This document shows positions 15,063 through 23,633 of a DNA stretch of 25,759 bases, one piece after another. Made by a program: the position numbers and the translations under genes. The notes beneath the pieces are model-generated. The model had not been told where the DNA came from. It worked only from the letters and a program-made list of their open reading frames with translations, and made no database searches. Each line of letters starts with the position of its first letter. Position 1 is the stretch's first letter. Origin of the DNA: CAYLNL01 sp964385175 (lineage in GTDB: Bacteria > Bacteroidota > Bacteroidia > Flavobacteriales > Flavobacteriaceae); NCBI GenBank assembly GCA_964385175.1, contig CAYLNL010000020.1:1-25759 (forward strand), written 5' to 3'.

Positions 15063-15842
15063 GTGATAGACATAGTGATTCTCGGAGCCGGAAATGTAGC
15101 CATGCACCTGTACACCGCTTTTAAAGCCACAAAAACGGTGCGCATTATACAACTCTACAACCGTACCAAAACCCCCTGGATAGCTTTTCTGGGCAATACC
15201 CCGGGAATAGATATTACAGACACTATATCTGCCTTAAAAAACAATGCCCATTTATACCTTCTTGCTGTAGCCGATGACGCTGTAATAGAAATGTCTCATA
15301 AACTCCCCTTTCAGAACAAATTAGTAGCGCATACCTCCGGCAATCTTTCTATCACGGCTTGCAGCTCTAACAATAACAGGGGGGTGTTTTATCCCCTTCA
15401 AACCTTTTCAAAAAACCAACCCCTAACCTATAGTGAAATTCCCTTTTGCATAGAAGCTGAAACCGAAACCAACCTTAAAACCCTCCAAACAGTAGCAGAA
15501 GCTCTCTCCCCAAAAATCTATTATCTCTCATCTGAACAACGAAAAACCGCCCACCTCGCAGCCGTTTTTGCAAACAACTTCACCAACCATTTATACCATA
15601 TTGCAGCCGAAATCTGCAAAACCCATCAACTGCCCTTCGAACTTTTGCAGCCCATCATCATGGAAACGGCAAAAAAGATAACCCATACAACCCCCTTTCA
15701 TGCCCAAACCGGTCCTGCCCGGAGAGGCGACGTCAATACCCTTTCCGCCCAGGTTAAAAGCCTTCAGCACGAAACCTATAAGCAAATCTACCAGCTCATC
15801 ACCCAATCAATACTAAAAACCTATGAAAACAACCAACTATAA
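15063..15842 (+). CDS. Rossmann-fold DUF2520 protein (NADP-binding oxidoreductase-like)
   Basis: A 259-residue protein starting at GTG with an immediate dinucleotide-binding strand-loop-helix, MIDIVILGAGNVAMHLYTAF (GxGxxA). The C-terminal helical DUF2520 domain runs from about 130 to 250, with NNFTNHLYHIAAEIC and TGPARRGD. The fold resembles F420-dependent NADP reductases and ketopantoate/pyrroline-carboxylate reductases, but no substrate is known to me. The GTG start is supported because the fold begins at residue 2, and a near -7 motif (TATTTTAG) lies just upstream. Its end overlaps kdsC by 20 bases, an adjacency I recall from other Bacteroidota. Confidence 0.85.
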   Translation: MIDIVILGAGNVAMHLYTAFKATKTVRIIQLYNRTKTPWIAFLGNTPGIDITDTISALKNNAHLYLLAVADDAVIEMSHKLPFQNKLVAHTSGNLSITACSSNNNRGVFYPLQTFSKNQPLTYSEIPFCIEAETETNLKTLQTVAEALSPKIYYLSSEQRKTAHLAAVFANNFTNHLYHIAAEICKTHQLPFELLQPIIMETAKKITHTTPFHAQTGPARRGDVNTLSAQVKSLQHETYKQIYQLITQSILKTYENNQL

Positions 15843-16353
15843 GAAGCGCCTGCACCACATTACCACTTTTATTTTCGATGTAGATGGGGTGCTTACCAAT
15901 GGCTCTTTATTGATTACCACCGATGGGCAACTACTTAGAACAATGGATATAAAAGATGGGTATGCCCTTAAAACCGCGATAGACAGAGGTTATCATATCT
16001 GCATTATTTCTGGAGGCAGCAATGCAGGCGTAACCCTGCGCCTGCAAGCCTTGGGAGTAACCGATATTTACTTGGGTGAAGTAAACAAAGCCGCCCGGCT
16101 ACAAACCTATATGCACCAGCATGCCTTGCAGCCCGAAAATGTGCTATACATGGGCGATGACCTGCCAGATAAAGATGCTATGCAACAAGCAGGATTGCCC
16201 TGCTGTCCCAGCGATGCCGTTCCCGAAATAAAAGAAATATGCGCTTATGTTTCCCATAAAAGGGGTGGCAACGGTTGTGTACGAGATGTTATAGAACAAG
16301 TGCTCAAGATACGGGGAGATTGGGAGAAACTTATTCACGCCACCCATAGCTAA
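15823..16353 (+). CDS. kdsC: 3-deoxy-D-manno-octulosonate 8-phosphate phosphatase (HAD family)
   Basis: KdsC hydrolyses Kdo-8-phosphate to Kdo, the step after KdsA. The 176-residue capless C0-type HAD phosphatase has motif I FDVDGVLTNGS (nucleophile Asp19, acid/base Asp21), KDGYALK (44-50), motif II Ser63 in IISGGSNAGV, Lys89, and motif III GDDLPDKDAM (111-120). The C-terminal HKRGGNGCVRDVIEQVL tail is characteristic of KdsC. It overlaps the DUF2520 gene in another frame. The separated kdsA (8955-9779) and kdsC suggest shared need but not a shared operon. Confidence 0.93.
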   Translation: MKTTNYKKRLHHITTFIFDVDGVLTNGSLLITTDGQLLRTMDIKDGYALKTAIDRGYHICIISGGSNAGVTLRLQALGVTDIYLGEVNKAARLQTYMHQHALQPENVLYMGDDLPDKDAMQQAGLPCCPSDAVPEIKEICAYVSHKRGGNGCVRDVIEQVLKIRGDWEKLIHATHS

Positions 16354-16368
16354 AAATTGTATAATTAT

Positions 16369-17304
16369 ATGATTACCCAAACGCCCCGATTATACCTTCG
16401 CCCCTTTACGCCAGATGATGGCATTCATCTATATACACTCAACGCCGATGAGGAAGTGCTGCGTTACACTCCCGATAAACCCTTTTCGTCTGTAGAAGAG
16501 GCTTACGCATTTGTAACCGGCTACGGCGACTACCAGCAGTATGGCATGGGGCGCTGGGCAGTTGTCCGAAAAAGCGATGATACTTTCCTGGGCTGGTGTG
16601 GTTTAAAATATCATCCTACAGAACATATTGTAGAAGTAGGGTACCGATTTCATAAAAAATACTGGGGAAACGGATACGCTACCGAAGCAGCCCAAGCCAG
16701 TTTAGAATATGGATTTTCTACATTAACAGTAGCTCAGATTTACGCACATGTTCACCCTGAAAATACTGCTTCTAAAAATGTACTGCAAAAATGCGAGCTT
16801 CACTTTCTCAGGCACAGCACCTATAAAGAGCAACCCATAGAAATATACCGGCGGCACAACCCTCATCTTCACCTACAAACCATAAGTGCCCGGGAAACCT
16901 ACCCCGTGCGACACCCTGTTTTGCGAACAGGAAAACCCATTGGCTCATGCGCTTTTGAGGGAGACGAAGCACCCACGACCCTTCACCTCGGCGCTTTTTT
17001 TAAAAATGTTATAGTAGGAGTAATAACCCTGTTAGAAAAGCAAAATCCCCGGTTTTTGCCAACCCGCCAGATGCAACTGCGCGGTATGGCAGTTTTACCC
17101 CCTTTTCAAAGAAAAGGCATTGGAGAACAACTGGTAACCCAAGCCGAAAATATGGCCTGCAACCGGGAAATGGCTCTTATATGGATGAACGCCCGCGAGA
17201 TAGCCATCCCCTTTTACCAAAAAATAGGCTATCAATCTGTTGGAAACCCCTTCACCATAGCCGATATTGGCATCCATTATGTAATGATGAAAGAGCTACG
17301 CTGA
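16369..17304 (+). CDS. Fusion of two GNAT acetyltransferase domains
   Basis: A 311-residue protein of two tandem GNAT domains. Domain 1 (about 1-165) is RimJ/RimL-like: TPRLYLRPFTPDDG, GWCGLKYHP, then the acetyl-CoA loop YWGNGYATEA and AHVHPENTASKNVL. Domain 2 (about 170-311) begins ISARETYPVRHPVLRTGKP, then HLGAFF, LRGMAVLPPFQRKGIGEQL (Q/RxxGxG/A loop) and FYQKIGYQ. Each half alone is the size of a normal GNAT enzyme, so this looks like a gene fusion and not an internal insert. Targets are unknown. I start at the ATG at 16369; the frame extends upstream only via TTG. It sits 15 bases after kdsC and 6 bases before the carboxypeptidase. Confidence 0.85.
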   Translation: MITQTPRLYLRPFTPDDGIHLYTLNADEEVLRYTPDKPFSSVEEAYAFVTGYGDYQQYGMGRWAVVRKSDDTFLGWCGLKYHPTEHIVEVGYRFHKKYWGNGYATEAAQASLEYGFSTLTVAQIYAHVHPENTASKNVLQKCELHFLRHSTYKEQPIEIYRRHNPHLHLQTISARETYPVRHPVLRTGKPIGSCAFEGDEAPTTLHLGAFFKNVIVGVITLLEKQNPRFLPTRQMQLRGMAVLPPFQRKGIGEQLVTQAENMACNREMALIWMNAREIAIPFYQKIGYQSVGNPFTIADIGIHYVMMKELR

Positions 17305-17310
17305 TATAGT

Positions 17311-18054
17311 ATGAAACGAAGAACCTTTATAAAACAAACCGCCCTCACCGGCATAACGCTCATCAACATGCCCCAGGTTGCATTTGCACTACAAAACTAC
17401 CCCGCCGAAGAACTTATAGGAAAAGGCAACCCCTCCTTAGTTGGCGAAGGTACTCCTTTACGAAAAGAGGTGTATGAAGCATTCATAAAAATGAAAACAG
17501 CCGCCTTACAAGAAAATATCCATATTAAAATAGAATCAGGCTATCGCAGCTTCCAACGGCAAAAATATATCTGGGAGAGCAAATATGCCAATTATACCCA
17601 AAGAGGATTAGCTCCTGAAAAAGCTATTCAAAAAATAATAGAATACTCTACCATTCCCGGCACCTCGCGCCACCATTGGGGAACCGATATGGATATTATA
17701 GATGCCAATGCCTCTTATAAAGGTGATGATACCCTGAACCCCGAAAATTTTGTGGAAGGCGCTCCTTTCTATAAATTAAAAAAATGGTTAGACCACCATG
17801 CTGATAGTTTTGGTTTTATACTGGTATATACTAATGAGCCGGGGAGGAAAGGGTTTAACTATGAACCCTGGCATTATAGCTACGCCCCGCTTTCCATTCC
17901 CATGCTGCGCGCCTACCAGGAGCAAATACACCTCAAAAAGATACTTCGCGAAGAAGCTGTTCTGGGAAGTGAACACTTTTCAGACGCCTTTATAGAAAAA
18001 TATATGAAAGAACATATTCTGGGGATTAACCCTGTTTTAGTAACATCTCAATGA
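17311..18054 (+). CDS. VanY-type D-alanyl-D-alanine carboxypeptidase (M15B), Tat-exported
   Basis: A 247-residue zinc carboxypeptidase that would trim the terminal D-Ala of peptidoglycan stem peptides in the periplasm. The N-terminus MKRRTFIKQTALTGITLIN has the twin-arginine consensus (RRTFIK) and a weakly hydrophobic stretch ending near QVAFA. This suggests folded export by Tat. The peptidase core shows SGYRSFQRQ (76-84), SRHHWGTDMD (119-128, fitting SxHxxGxAxD with zinc ligands His121 and Asp128) and EPWHYSY with Glu185 and His188. It is the last gene of the probable DUF2520-kdsC-GNAT-vanY operon. No vancomycin-resistance genes accompany it, so a housekeeping or recycling role is likely. 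Confidence 0.88.
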   Translation: MKRRTFIKQTALTGITLINMPQVAFALQNYPAEELIGKGNPSLVGEGTPLRKEVYEAFIKMKTAALQENIHIKIESGYRSFQRQKYIWESKYANYTQRGLAPEKAIQKIIEYSTIPGTSRHHWGTDMDIIDANASYKGDDTLNPENFVEGAPFYKLKKWLDHHADSFGFILVYTNEPGRKGFNYEPWHYSYAPLSIPMLRAYQEQIHLKKILREEAVLGSEHFSDAFIEKYMKEHILGINPVLVTSQ

Positions 18055-18147
18055 ATAAACCCGCCCCCAGCCTCTTATTTTTCCATTTAATTTGGCATAT
18101 TATCCCAGTAGAATACTAAAAATCTGCATTCCAATTAAAATTCTCAA

Positions 18148-18155
18148 TAACTTTG
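18148..18155 (+). promoter_or_regulatory. -7 element (TAACTTTG) of the aromatic amino acid hydroxylase
   Basis: Exact TAnnTTTG match 28 bases before the ATG at 18184, in the 129-base gap after the carboxypeptidase gene. No clear -33 element. Confidence 0.5.
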
Positions 18156-18183
18156 TACAAGTATAGTTTTATGATATGAAAAA

Positions 18184-19935
18184 ATGAACCCGCCTGAGAT
18201 TGAAAATAATCCTGTTTTAGATAAGCTCCCTCATCATTTAAAACAGTTTGTAAAACCCCAGCAATACCAGGACTATTCTGCCATTGACCAGGCTGTGTGG
18301 CGTTACGTGATGCGAAAAAACGTGGAATACCTCGGCAAAGTAGCCCACCCATCTTATATAGAAGGGCTTCGGCGAACAGGCATTTCCATAGACCACATTC
18401 CCAGTATGTATGGCATGAACCGCATTTTAAAAGACATTGGCTGGGCGGCGGTGGCCGTGGATGGATTTATCCCTCCCAGCGCTTTTATGGAATTTCAAGC
18501 CTATAACGTATTAGTCATCGCCTCCGATATTCGCCAGTTAAACCACATTGAATACACCCCCGCTCCCGATATTATCCACGAAGGCGCCGGGCATGCCCCC
18601 ATTATTGCCAACCCTGAGTATGCCGAGTATTTGCGCCGTTTTGGCGCTATAGGTTGCAAAGCCATCTCCAGCGCCCGTGACTATGAGTTGTATGAAGCCA
18701 TACGCCACCTTTCTATCATAAAAGAGGCCCCGGGAACGCCGCCGCAGGAAATAGTCGCCGCCGAAAAACAGGTAAATGTTTTGCAAGAAAATATGGGAGC
18801 GCCCAGTGAAATGGCACTTATTCGCAACCTACACTGGTGGACGGTGGAATATGGGTTAATAGGCTCCCTGGAAAATCCTAAGATATATGGCGCCGGCTTA
18901 CTCTCTTCCATAGGAGAAAGTCGTTGGTGCATGAGCGACCAGGTGAAAAAAATTCCATACTCCCTGGAAGCTGCCCGCCAAAGTTTTGATATTACCAAGC
19001 CGCAGCCACAGCTTTTTGTTACGCCCGATTTCGCATATTTGAACCTCGTGCTGGAAGAATTCGCAAACACCATGGCGCTCCGTACCGGTGGGCTCAATGG
19101 TGTGGAAAAACTCATAGAATCTTGCGCTCTCGGGACTATTGAGCTAACCACGGGCATACAGGTTTCAGGCGTGTTTAGCCGCGTTCTGGCGTACCAGGGA
19201 AAGCCGGTTTACTTTCAAACCCGTGGAAAAACAGCCCTGGCTTACCGCGAAAAGGAGCTCGTGGGGCATAGCACTACCTATCATGCAGAAGGGTTTGGTT
19301 CTCCGTTAGGTAAACTCAAAGGAATAAACCTGGCTATTGAAGACATGAGTCCCCGCGACCTGAAAGCCTATAATATTTATGAAGGTAACCGCACTACCTT
19401 AGAATTTGAAGGCGGTATTACTGTGAGCGGGGAAATTATTACCGGAACCCGTAACTTGCAGGGTAAAATTATCCTCATCAGTCTAAAAGATTGCACGGTA
19501 ACGTATAAAGATGAATTGCTGTTTCACCCTGGCTGGGGTGTTTATGATATGGCCGTGGGCAAAGATGTTATAGCAGCGTTCAGCGGGCCTGCCGATGTGA
19601 GTAGTTTTGACTTGATTACCCATGTGCCTTCTGAACAAACTATTAAAGTGCAGAAAACCGAAGCGCAACAAATCTTAGAACGCCACTACCAGTGCGTACG
19701 CTCTGTGCGCGAAGGCGCAGAACCCGCAGCCAGCCTTTATAAAGTTTTGGAAGCCCTTACAAAAGAATATCCGTTAGATTGGCTGTTACCGGTAGAAATC
19801 TATGAAATTGCTGTAAACATAGGAAAAGATGACCTTGCACGGCAGGTACGGGAACACTTGGAGACGGTGAAAAAAATACGCCCGGAAGTTGCTCATCTTT
19901 CTGATGAAGGCCTCCAGTTAGCGCATAAAAAATAG
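18184..19935 (+). CDS. phhA: Aromatic amino acid hydroxylase (phenylalanine 4-monooxygenase-like), two-domain
   Basis: A 583-residue, pterin-dependent non-heme iron hydroxylase that probably converts phenylalanine to tyrosine. The catalytic domain fills about residues 20-330. The iron ligands fit His132 and His137 in IIHEGAGHAP (matching the family HDxxGH, with Glu for Asp) and Glu222 in VEYGLIG. Nearby are PSMYGMNRIL (73-82) and IEYTPAPD. The remaining 250 residues form an extra C-terminal region absent from the short bacterial PhhA of gamma-proteobacteria. Long forms like this are usual in Bacteroidota. Tryptophan or tyrosine as substrate cannot be excluded. It is a single gene with its own promoter, and no pterin dehydratase (phhB) is adjacent. 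Confidence 0.88.
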   Translation: MNPPEIENNPVLDKLPHHLKQFVKPQQYQDYSAIDQAVWRYVMRKNVEYLGKVAHPSYIEGLRRTGISIDHIPSMYGMNRILKDIGWAAVAVDGFIPPSAFMEFQAYNVLVIASDIRQLNHIEYTPAPDIIHEGAGHAPIIANPEYAEYLRRFGAIGCKAISSARDYELYEAIRHLSIIKEAPGTPPQEIVAAEKQVNVLQENMGAPSEMALIRNLHWWTVEYGLIGSLENPKIYGAGLLSSIGESRWCMSDQVKKIPYSLEAARQSFDITKPQPQLFVTPDFAYLNLVLEEFANTMALRTGGLNGVEKLIESCALGTIELTTGIQVSGVFSRVLAYQGKPVYFQTRGKTALAYREKELVGHSTTYHAEGFGSPLGKLKGINLAIEDMSPRDLKAYNIYEGNRTTLEFEGGITVSGEIITGTRNLQGKIILISLKDCTVTYKDELLFHPGWGVYDMAVGKDVIAAFSGPADVSSFDLITHVPSEQTIKVQKTEAQQILERHYQCVRSVREGAEPAASLYKVLEALTKEYPLDWLLPVEIYEIAVNIGKDDLARQVREHLETVKKIRPEVAHLSDEGLQLAHKK

Positions 19936-20004
19936 GGCTGAAGTCTCGCATTTAAAGATTGATGCGTCTTTCATAGTGCTGGCAAAAAACTCGCTTTAAC
20001 CCAT

Positions 20005-20012
20005 TATATTTG
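20005..20012 (+). promoter_or_regulatory. -7 element (TATATTTG) of tgt
   Basis: Exact TAnnTTTG match 24 bases before the tgt ATG. It probably drives tgt and the downstream LptF/LptG-type permease. Confidence 0.55.
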
Positions 20013-20036
20013 CGCTTCCTTTTGCACCAATAGCCA

Positions 20037-21167
20037 ATGACCTTTAAATGTGTAGCCACTGATTCTCAAACCAACGCTCGTGCCGGCGTTATTACCACCG
20101 GGCGGGGAGCCATTGAAACCCCTATTTTCATGCCTGTTGGCACTGCCGGCACCGTAAAAGGAATTCACCAGGCAGAACTGAAACACGCTATCAATGCTCC
20201 TATTATCCTGGGCAATACCTATCATCTGTACCTGCGTCCTTCTATGAGGGTATTAGAAAAAGCCGGGGGGTTGCACAAATTTATGGGTTGGGACAGGAAT
20301 TTACTTACCGATAGCGGCGGCTACCAGGTATATTCTCTCTCTGCTAACCGGAAGATAAAAGAAGAAGGAGTAACCTTTAAAAGTCATATAGACGGTTCTA
20401 CCCATACATTTACCCCGGAAAACGTAATGGAAATTCAGCGAATTATAGGAGCAGATATTATTATGGCGTTTGATGAATGCGCTCCTTACCCGTGCACGCA
20501 TACGTATGCGAGAGAATCTATGGCTATGACGCATCGCTGGTTAGGTCGTTGCTTGCAATATTTAGAAAATACACCGGAAAAATACTCACATGAGCAAACC
20601 TTGTTTCCTATTGTGCAAGGCGCTACCTATAAAGATTTGCGGCGCCAGTCTGCTGAATACATTGCGGCTGTGAACGCCGGAGGGAATGCCATTGGCGGCC
20701 TATCTGTAGGTGAGCCCGCCGAAGAAATGTATGCCATGACAGAATTGGTTTGCAACATACTTCCCGCAAATAAACCTCGTTATTTAATGGGGGTGGGCAC
20801 ACCGGTAAATATTTTAGAGAGCATAGCCTTGGGTATAGATATGTTTGATTGTGTGATGCCTACACGAAATGGACGAAATGGCATGTTGTTTACAGCTAAC
20901 GGCATCATAAACATTAAAAATAAAAAGTGGGAAACCGATTTTTCTCCCATAGATAACATGAACTGTACTTTTGTAGATGAAAGTTATTCTAAAGCCTACT
21001 TGAGGCATCTTTTTATAGCCAACGAATGGTTGGGCAAACAAATAGCATCTATTCATAACCTTGGTTTTTATATGTGGCTGGTTCGGGAAGCCAGGAAACA
21101 TATCTTAGCGGGTGATTTTTATTCATGGAAAAGCCTAATGATACCTCAACTTAGCCAGCGCCTGTAG
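20037..21167 (+). CDS. tgt: Queuine/preQ1 tRNA-guanine transglycosylase lacking the Cys zinc cluster
   Basis: Tgt exchanges guanine 34 of tRNA-Asp, -Asn, -His and -Tyr for preQ1, a step of queuosine formation. The 376-residue TIM-barrel protein has GNTYHLYLRP (59-68), TDSGGYQVYSL (91-101, Asp92), FDECAPYP (145-152), GGLSVGE, and the nucleophile region GIDMFDCVMPTRNGRNG (266-282). The usual zinc site CxCxxC plus His is degraded. The segment at 304-320 reads PIDNMNCTFVDESYSKA, with at most one of three cysteines, while His340 (SIHNL) is kept. I recall the same loss in other Bacteroidota Tgt proteins. It is 1 base from the permease gene. Confidence 0.95.
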   Translation: MTFKCVATDSQTNARAGVITTGRGAIETPIFMPVGTAGTVKGIHQAELKHAINAPIILGNTYHLYLRPSMRVLEKAGGLHKFMGWDRNLLTDSGGYQVYSLSANRKIKEEGVTFKSHIDGSTHTFTPENVMEIQRIIGADIIMAFDECAPYPCTHTYARESMAMTHRWLGRCLQYLENTPEKYSHEQTLFPIVQGATYKDLRRQSAEYIAAVNAGGNAIGGLSVGEPAEEMYAMTELVCNILPANKPRYLMGVGTPVNILESIALGIDMFDCVMPTRNGRNGMLFTANGIINIKNKKWETDFSPIDNMNCTFVDESYSKAYLRHLFIANEWLGKQIASIHNLGFYMWLVREARKHILAGDFYSWKSLMIPQLSQRL

Positions 21168-21168
21168 T

Positions 21169-22245
21169 GTGAAAATTATAGATAGATACATATTAAAACG
21201 ATACTTACTTACCTTTTTTATGATGATTCTTCTTTTTATTCCTATAGGAATAATGGTAGATGTATCGGAGAAAATAGATAAGATGATAGAGCGCAAAGCG
21301 CCTTTTGGCGAGGTCATGGAATATTACCTGGATTTTACCATTTACTTCGCTAATTTTCTCATTCCTATTTTCTTATTTCTTTCTATTATATGGTTTACCT
21401 CTAAGTTGGCTAACAATACCGAGATTGTGGCCTTGCTGAGTTCTGGCATTTCTTTCAGGCGATTTTTAAGACCCTACTTGCTGGGGGCTACCCTGGTGGC
21501 GGTATTTACATTCGCTATGGGGATGTTCCTGGTGCCTCAAGCCAGTAAATGGTACAACGAATTTCGCTACCGCTATATAAAAAGGGGAAATACGGAAAGG
21601 GAAACTACAAACCTGTATAACCAGGTGGGAGATAATGATTTTATTTATGTGAGTAGCTTTGACCCGCAAAATAAAATAGGGTATAATTTTTCCTTGGAGC
21701 ATTTTAAAAACAATTACCTCCAATACAAAATTTCGGCGCGTAACATCCACTGGATAGAAAAAGATAGCCTTTACCGGCTTACTTCCTATATGAAACGAAC
21801 CATCGGGAAGGGCGATGACCGCATTGAAACCCGTCGCCGGGTTGATACGCTTTTCCCGTTTAATTTGGATGACCTTACCCCTGTTTCATACATAGCCGAA
21901 ACTAAAAACCTCTTTGAACTAAATGATTTTATTAAAAAAGAACGCAAAAAAGGTTCGCCCAATGTAAACCGCTATCTCGTGGTAAAATATAAGCGTTGGA
22001 GTTTGCTCATTTCTGCCTATATTTTAACAATAATTGCAGTAGCGGTGTCGTCTATGAAACGGCGTGGGGGAATGGGTATAAACCTTGCTATTGGCATTTC
22101 GCTGGCATTTATTTTTATCTTTTTTGATAAAGTTTTTGGCACCATGGCAGAGCAGTCAGATTTTTCGCCACTGCTGGCCGCCGCCCTGCCGCATATTATC
22201 TTTGGAACACTCGCAATATATTTTTTAAAGAAAGCGAAACGATAA
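21169..22245 (+). CDS. LptF/LptG-family LPS export permease (YjgP/YjgQ)
   Basis: A 358-residue inner-membrane protein. The opening MKIIDRYILKRYLLTFFMMI is the hallmark of LptF/LptG permeases. Three N-terminal membrane helices lie near 13-35, 55-75 and 100-120. A periplasmic jellyroll-like region spans about 125-270 and three C-terminal helices about 275-350 (MKRRGGMGINLAIGISLAFIFIFFD). With LptB it extracts LPS from the inner membrane and feeds the periplasmic Lpt bridge. Sequence alone does not separate LptF from LptG. The GTG start follows the tgt stop by one base. The tgt-permease-accA order is familiar from flavobacteria. Confidence 0.9.
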   Translation: MKIIDRYILKRYLLTFFMMILLFIPIGIMVDVSEKIDKMIERKAPFGEVMEYYLDFTIYFANFLIPIFLFLSIIWFTSKLANNTEIVALLSSGISFRRFLRPYLLGATLVAVFTFAMGMFLVPQASKWYNEFRYRYIKRGNTERETTNLYNQVGDNDFIYVSSFDPQNKIGYNFSLEHFKNNYLQYKISARNIHWIEKDSLYRLTSYMKRTIGKGDDRIETRRRVDTLFPFNLDDLTPVSYIAETKNLFELNDFIKKERKKGSPNVNRYLVVKYKRWSLLISAYILTIIAVAVSSMKRRGGMGINLAIGISLAFIFIFFDKVFGTMAEQSDFSPLLAAALPHIIFGTLAIYFLKKAKR

Positions 22246-22284
22246 AGGAAATTGAAAAAGAACCTGCATTACTATACAATATAG

Positions 22285-22292
22285 TATCTTTG
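22285..22292 (+). promoter_or_regulatory. -7 element (TATCTTTG) of accA
   Basis: Exact TAnnTTTG match 25 bases before the accA ATG, in the 72-base gap after the permease gene. Confidence 0.55.
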
Positions 22293-22317
22293 TAAACTAA
22301 AAGCGATTAAAAAGACA

Positions 22318-23271
22318 ATGGAATATTTAGAGTTTGAATTGCCAATTAAAGAATTGGAGGAACAGTTAGACAAGTGTCTTATAATTGGAAAGGAAAGCGA
22401 TGTGGATGTTTCGGAAACATGCAAACAAATTGAGAAAAAGTTGTTGCAAACCAAGAAAGAGATATATGAAAACCTCACTGCCTGGCAACGTGTTCAACTT
22501 TCCCGCCATCCTTCCCGCCCGTATGTACTGGACTACATAAAGGCGATATGCGGCGATACTTTCATGGAGTTGCACGGCGACCGTACTTTTAAAGATGATA
22601 AAGCCATGATTGGAGGCTTTGGAAAAATAGGCTACCAAAGCTATCTTTTCATAGGCACCCAGAAAGGATATAATACCAAAACCCGGCAGTATCGCAACTT
22701 TGGGATGGCTAACCCGGAGGGCTACCGGAAGGCGTTACGGCTCATGAAGTTGGCTGAAAAATTTCAGCTACCGGTTGTTTCGTTTATTGATACTCCCGGT
22801 GCATACCCGGGAATAGAGGCCGAAGAGCGAGGGCAGGGAGAAGCCATTGCCCGCAATATTTTAGAAATGACCCGTTTGCGGGTTCCTATTATTGTTGTTA
22901 TTATTGGTGAAGGCGCTTCGGGCGGAGCCTTGGGCATAGGTGTGGGAGATAGGGTATTTATGCTTGAAAATACATGGTACTCTGTTATTTCTCCCGAATC
23001 TTGTTCCTCTATCTTATGGAGAAGTTGGGAATACAAAGAGCAGGCTGCCGAGGTATTGAAGCTCACTGCAAAAGATATGAAAAAACTTCAACTCATAGAT
23101 GCCATTATAAAAGAACCTCTTGGAGGGGCGCACTACGACCGGGAAACTACTTTTAAAACAGTGGAAAAAACTATTGCCGCCGCTTATGAGGAATTGAAAA
23201 ACAAGCCAGCGACAGACTTAGTAGATGAACGGATGGAGAAATATGCCGCTATGGGGGTTTATAAATCCTGA
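22318..23271 (+). CDS. accA: Acetyl-CoA carboxylase carboxyltransferase subunit alpha
   Basis: AccA with AccD forms the carboxyltransferase that moves CO2 from biotin-BCCP to acetyl-CoA, giving malonyl-CoA for fatty acid synthesis. The 317-residue length is normal. A coiled N-terminal helix (about 5-55) precedes WQRVQLSRHPSRPYVLDYI (56-74), then ELHGDRTFKDDKAMIGG, and the crotonase-fold active-site region FIDTPGAYPGIEAEERGQGE, GEGASGGALGIGVGD and SPESCSSILWR. The C-terminus MEKYAAMGVYKS is typical. accD is not in the window. This is the last core gene before the right-end toxin array. Confidence 0.97.
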   Translation: MEYLEFELPIKELEEQLDKCLIIGKESDVDVSETCKQIEKKLLQTKKEIYENLTAWQRVQLSRHPSRPYVLDYIKAICGDTFMELHGDRTFKDDKAMIGGFGKIGYQSYLFIGTQKGYNTKTRQYRNFGMANPEGYRKALRLMKLAEKFQLPVVSFIDTPGAYPGIEAEERGQGEAIARNILEMTRLRVPIIVVIIGEGASGGALGIGVGDRVFMLENTWYSVISPESCSSILWRSWEYKEQAAEVLKLTAKDMKKLQLIDAIIKEPLGGAHYDRETTFKTVEKTIAAAYEELKNKPATDLVDERMEKYAAMGVYKS

Positions 23272-23477
23272 GAATAATATAACTAAACGGTTAATTATAT
23301 TCTTGTTGCAGTCCACAAGCTAATAAGGAAAAAGATATTCTATAAAATAGAATAGTCACCTAGTATTGAACGTATAACCAGAATAACCTGGGAAAAAGTC
23401 TAACGCTTGTCTTACTTTCTGTATATTCAAACTCACCTGTTTTTATATCTTTTAGAAATTCAAAAACCAAAATCAAT
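23272..23477. other. Intergenic gap after accA with a weak hairpin
   Basis: No gene is supported here. An AT-rich imperfect inverted repeat around 23274-23305 (AATATAAC and GTTAATTATATT arms) could end accA transcription. The rest shows no recognisable motif and separates accA from the convergent array. Confidence 0.35.
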
Positions 23478-23633
23478 TTAATTACAAGCTGTTCCTTCGG
23501 TTGTCCTGAGTAGCAGGTGCATCAGCCTGCCCTTCTGCCGTAACTGCGTCGATAGCAGCTTGTCGCTCTGCTGCTGGCAATGCTAAAAAGGCTTGGGTGT
23601 TTTGCATATCGCCCGACCAAGGAGGCTTGTTAG
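23478..23633 (-). pseudogene. Orphan, frameshifted C-terminal tip of the metallopeptidase domain (outermost copy)
   Basis: The minus strand encodes about 45 residues matching the last part of the right-end peptidase: WSGDM, FLALPAAERQAAIDA, VTAEGQADAPATQD. The frame then runs NRRNSL to a stop at 23482. Removing one base after the ATQD codons would instead give TEGTACN and a stop, matching the GTPCN ending of the full-length copy. So this tip carries a one-base insertion. It lacks HExxH. The phase-shifted frame of the adjacent lipoprotein gene reads into it. Confidence 0.65.

Noticed and set aside
14790..15152. A 120-codon minus-strand open frame across the intergenic GC-rich tract
   Set aside because: Its sequence is low-complexity Arg/Cys/Ala from the alternating tract, it overlaps the start of the DUF2520 gene, and it resembles no protein family.
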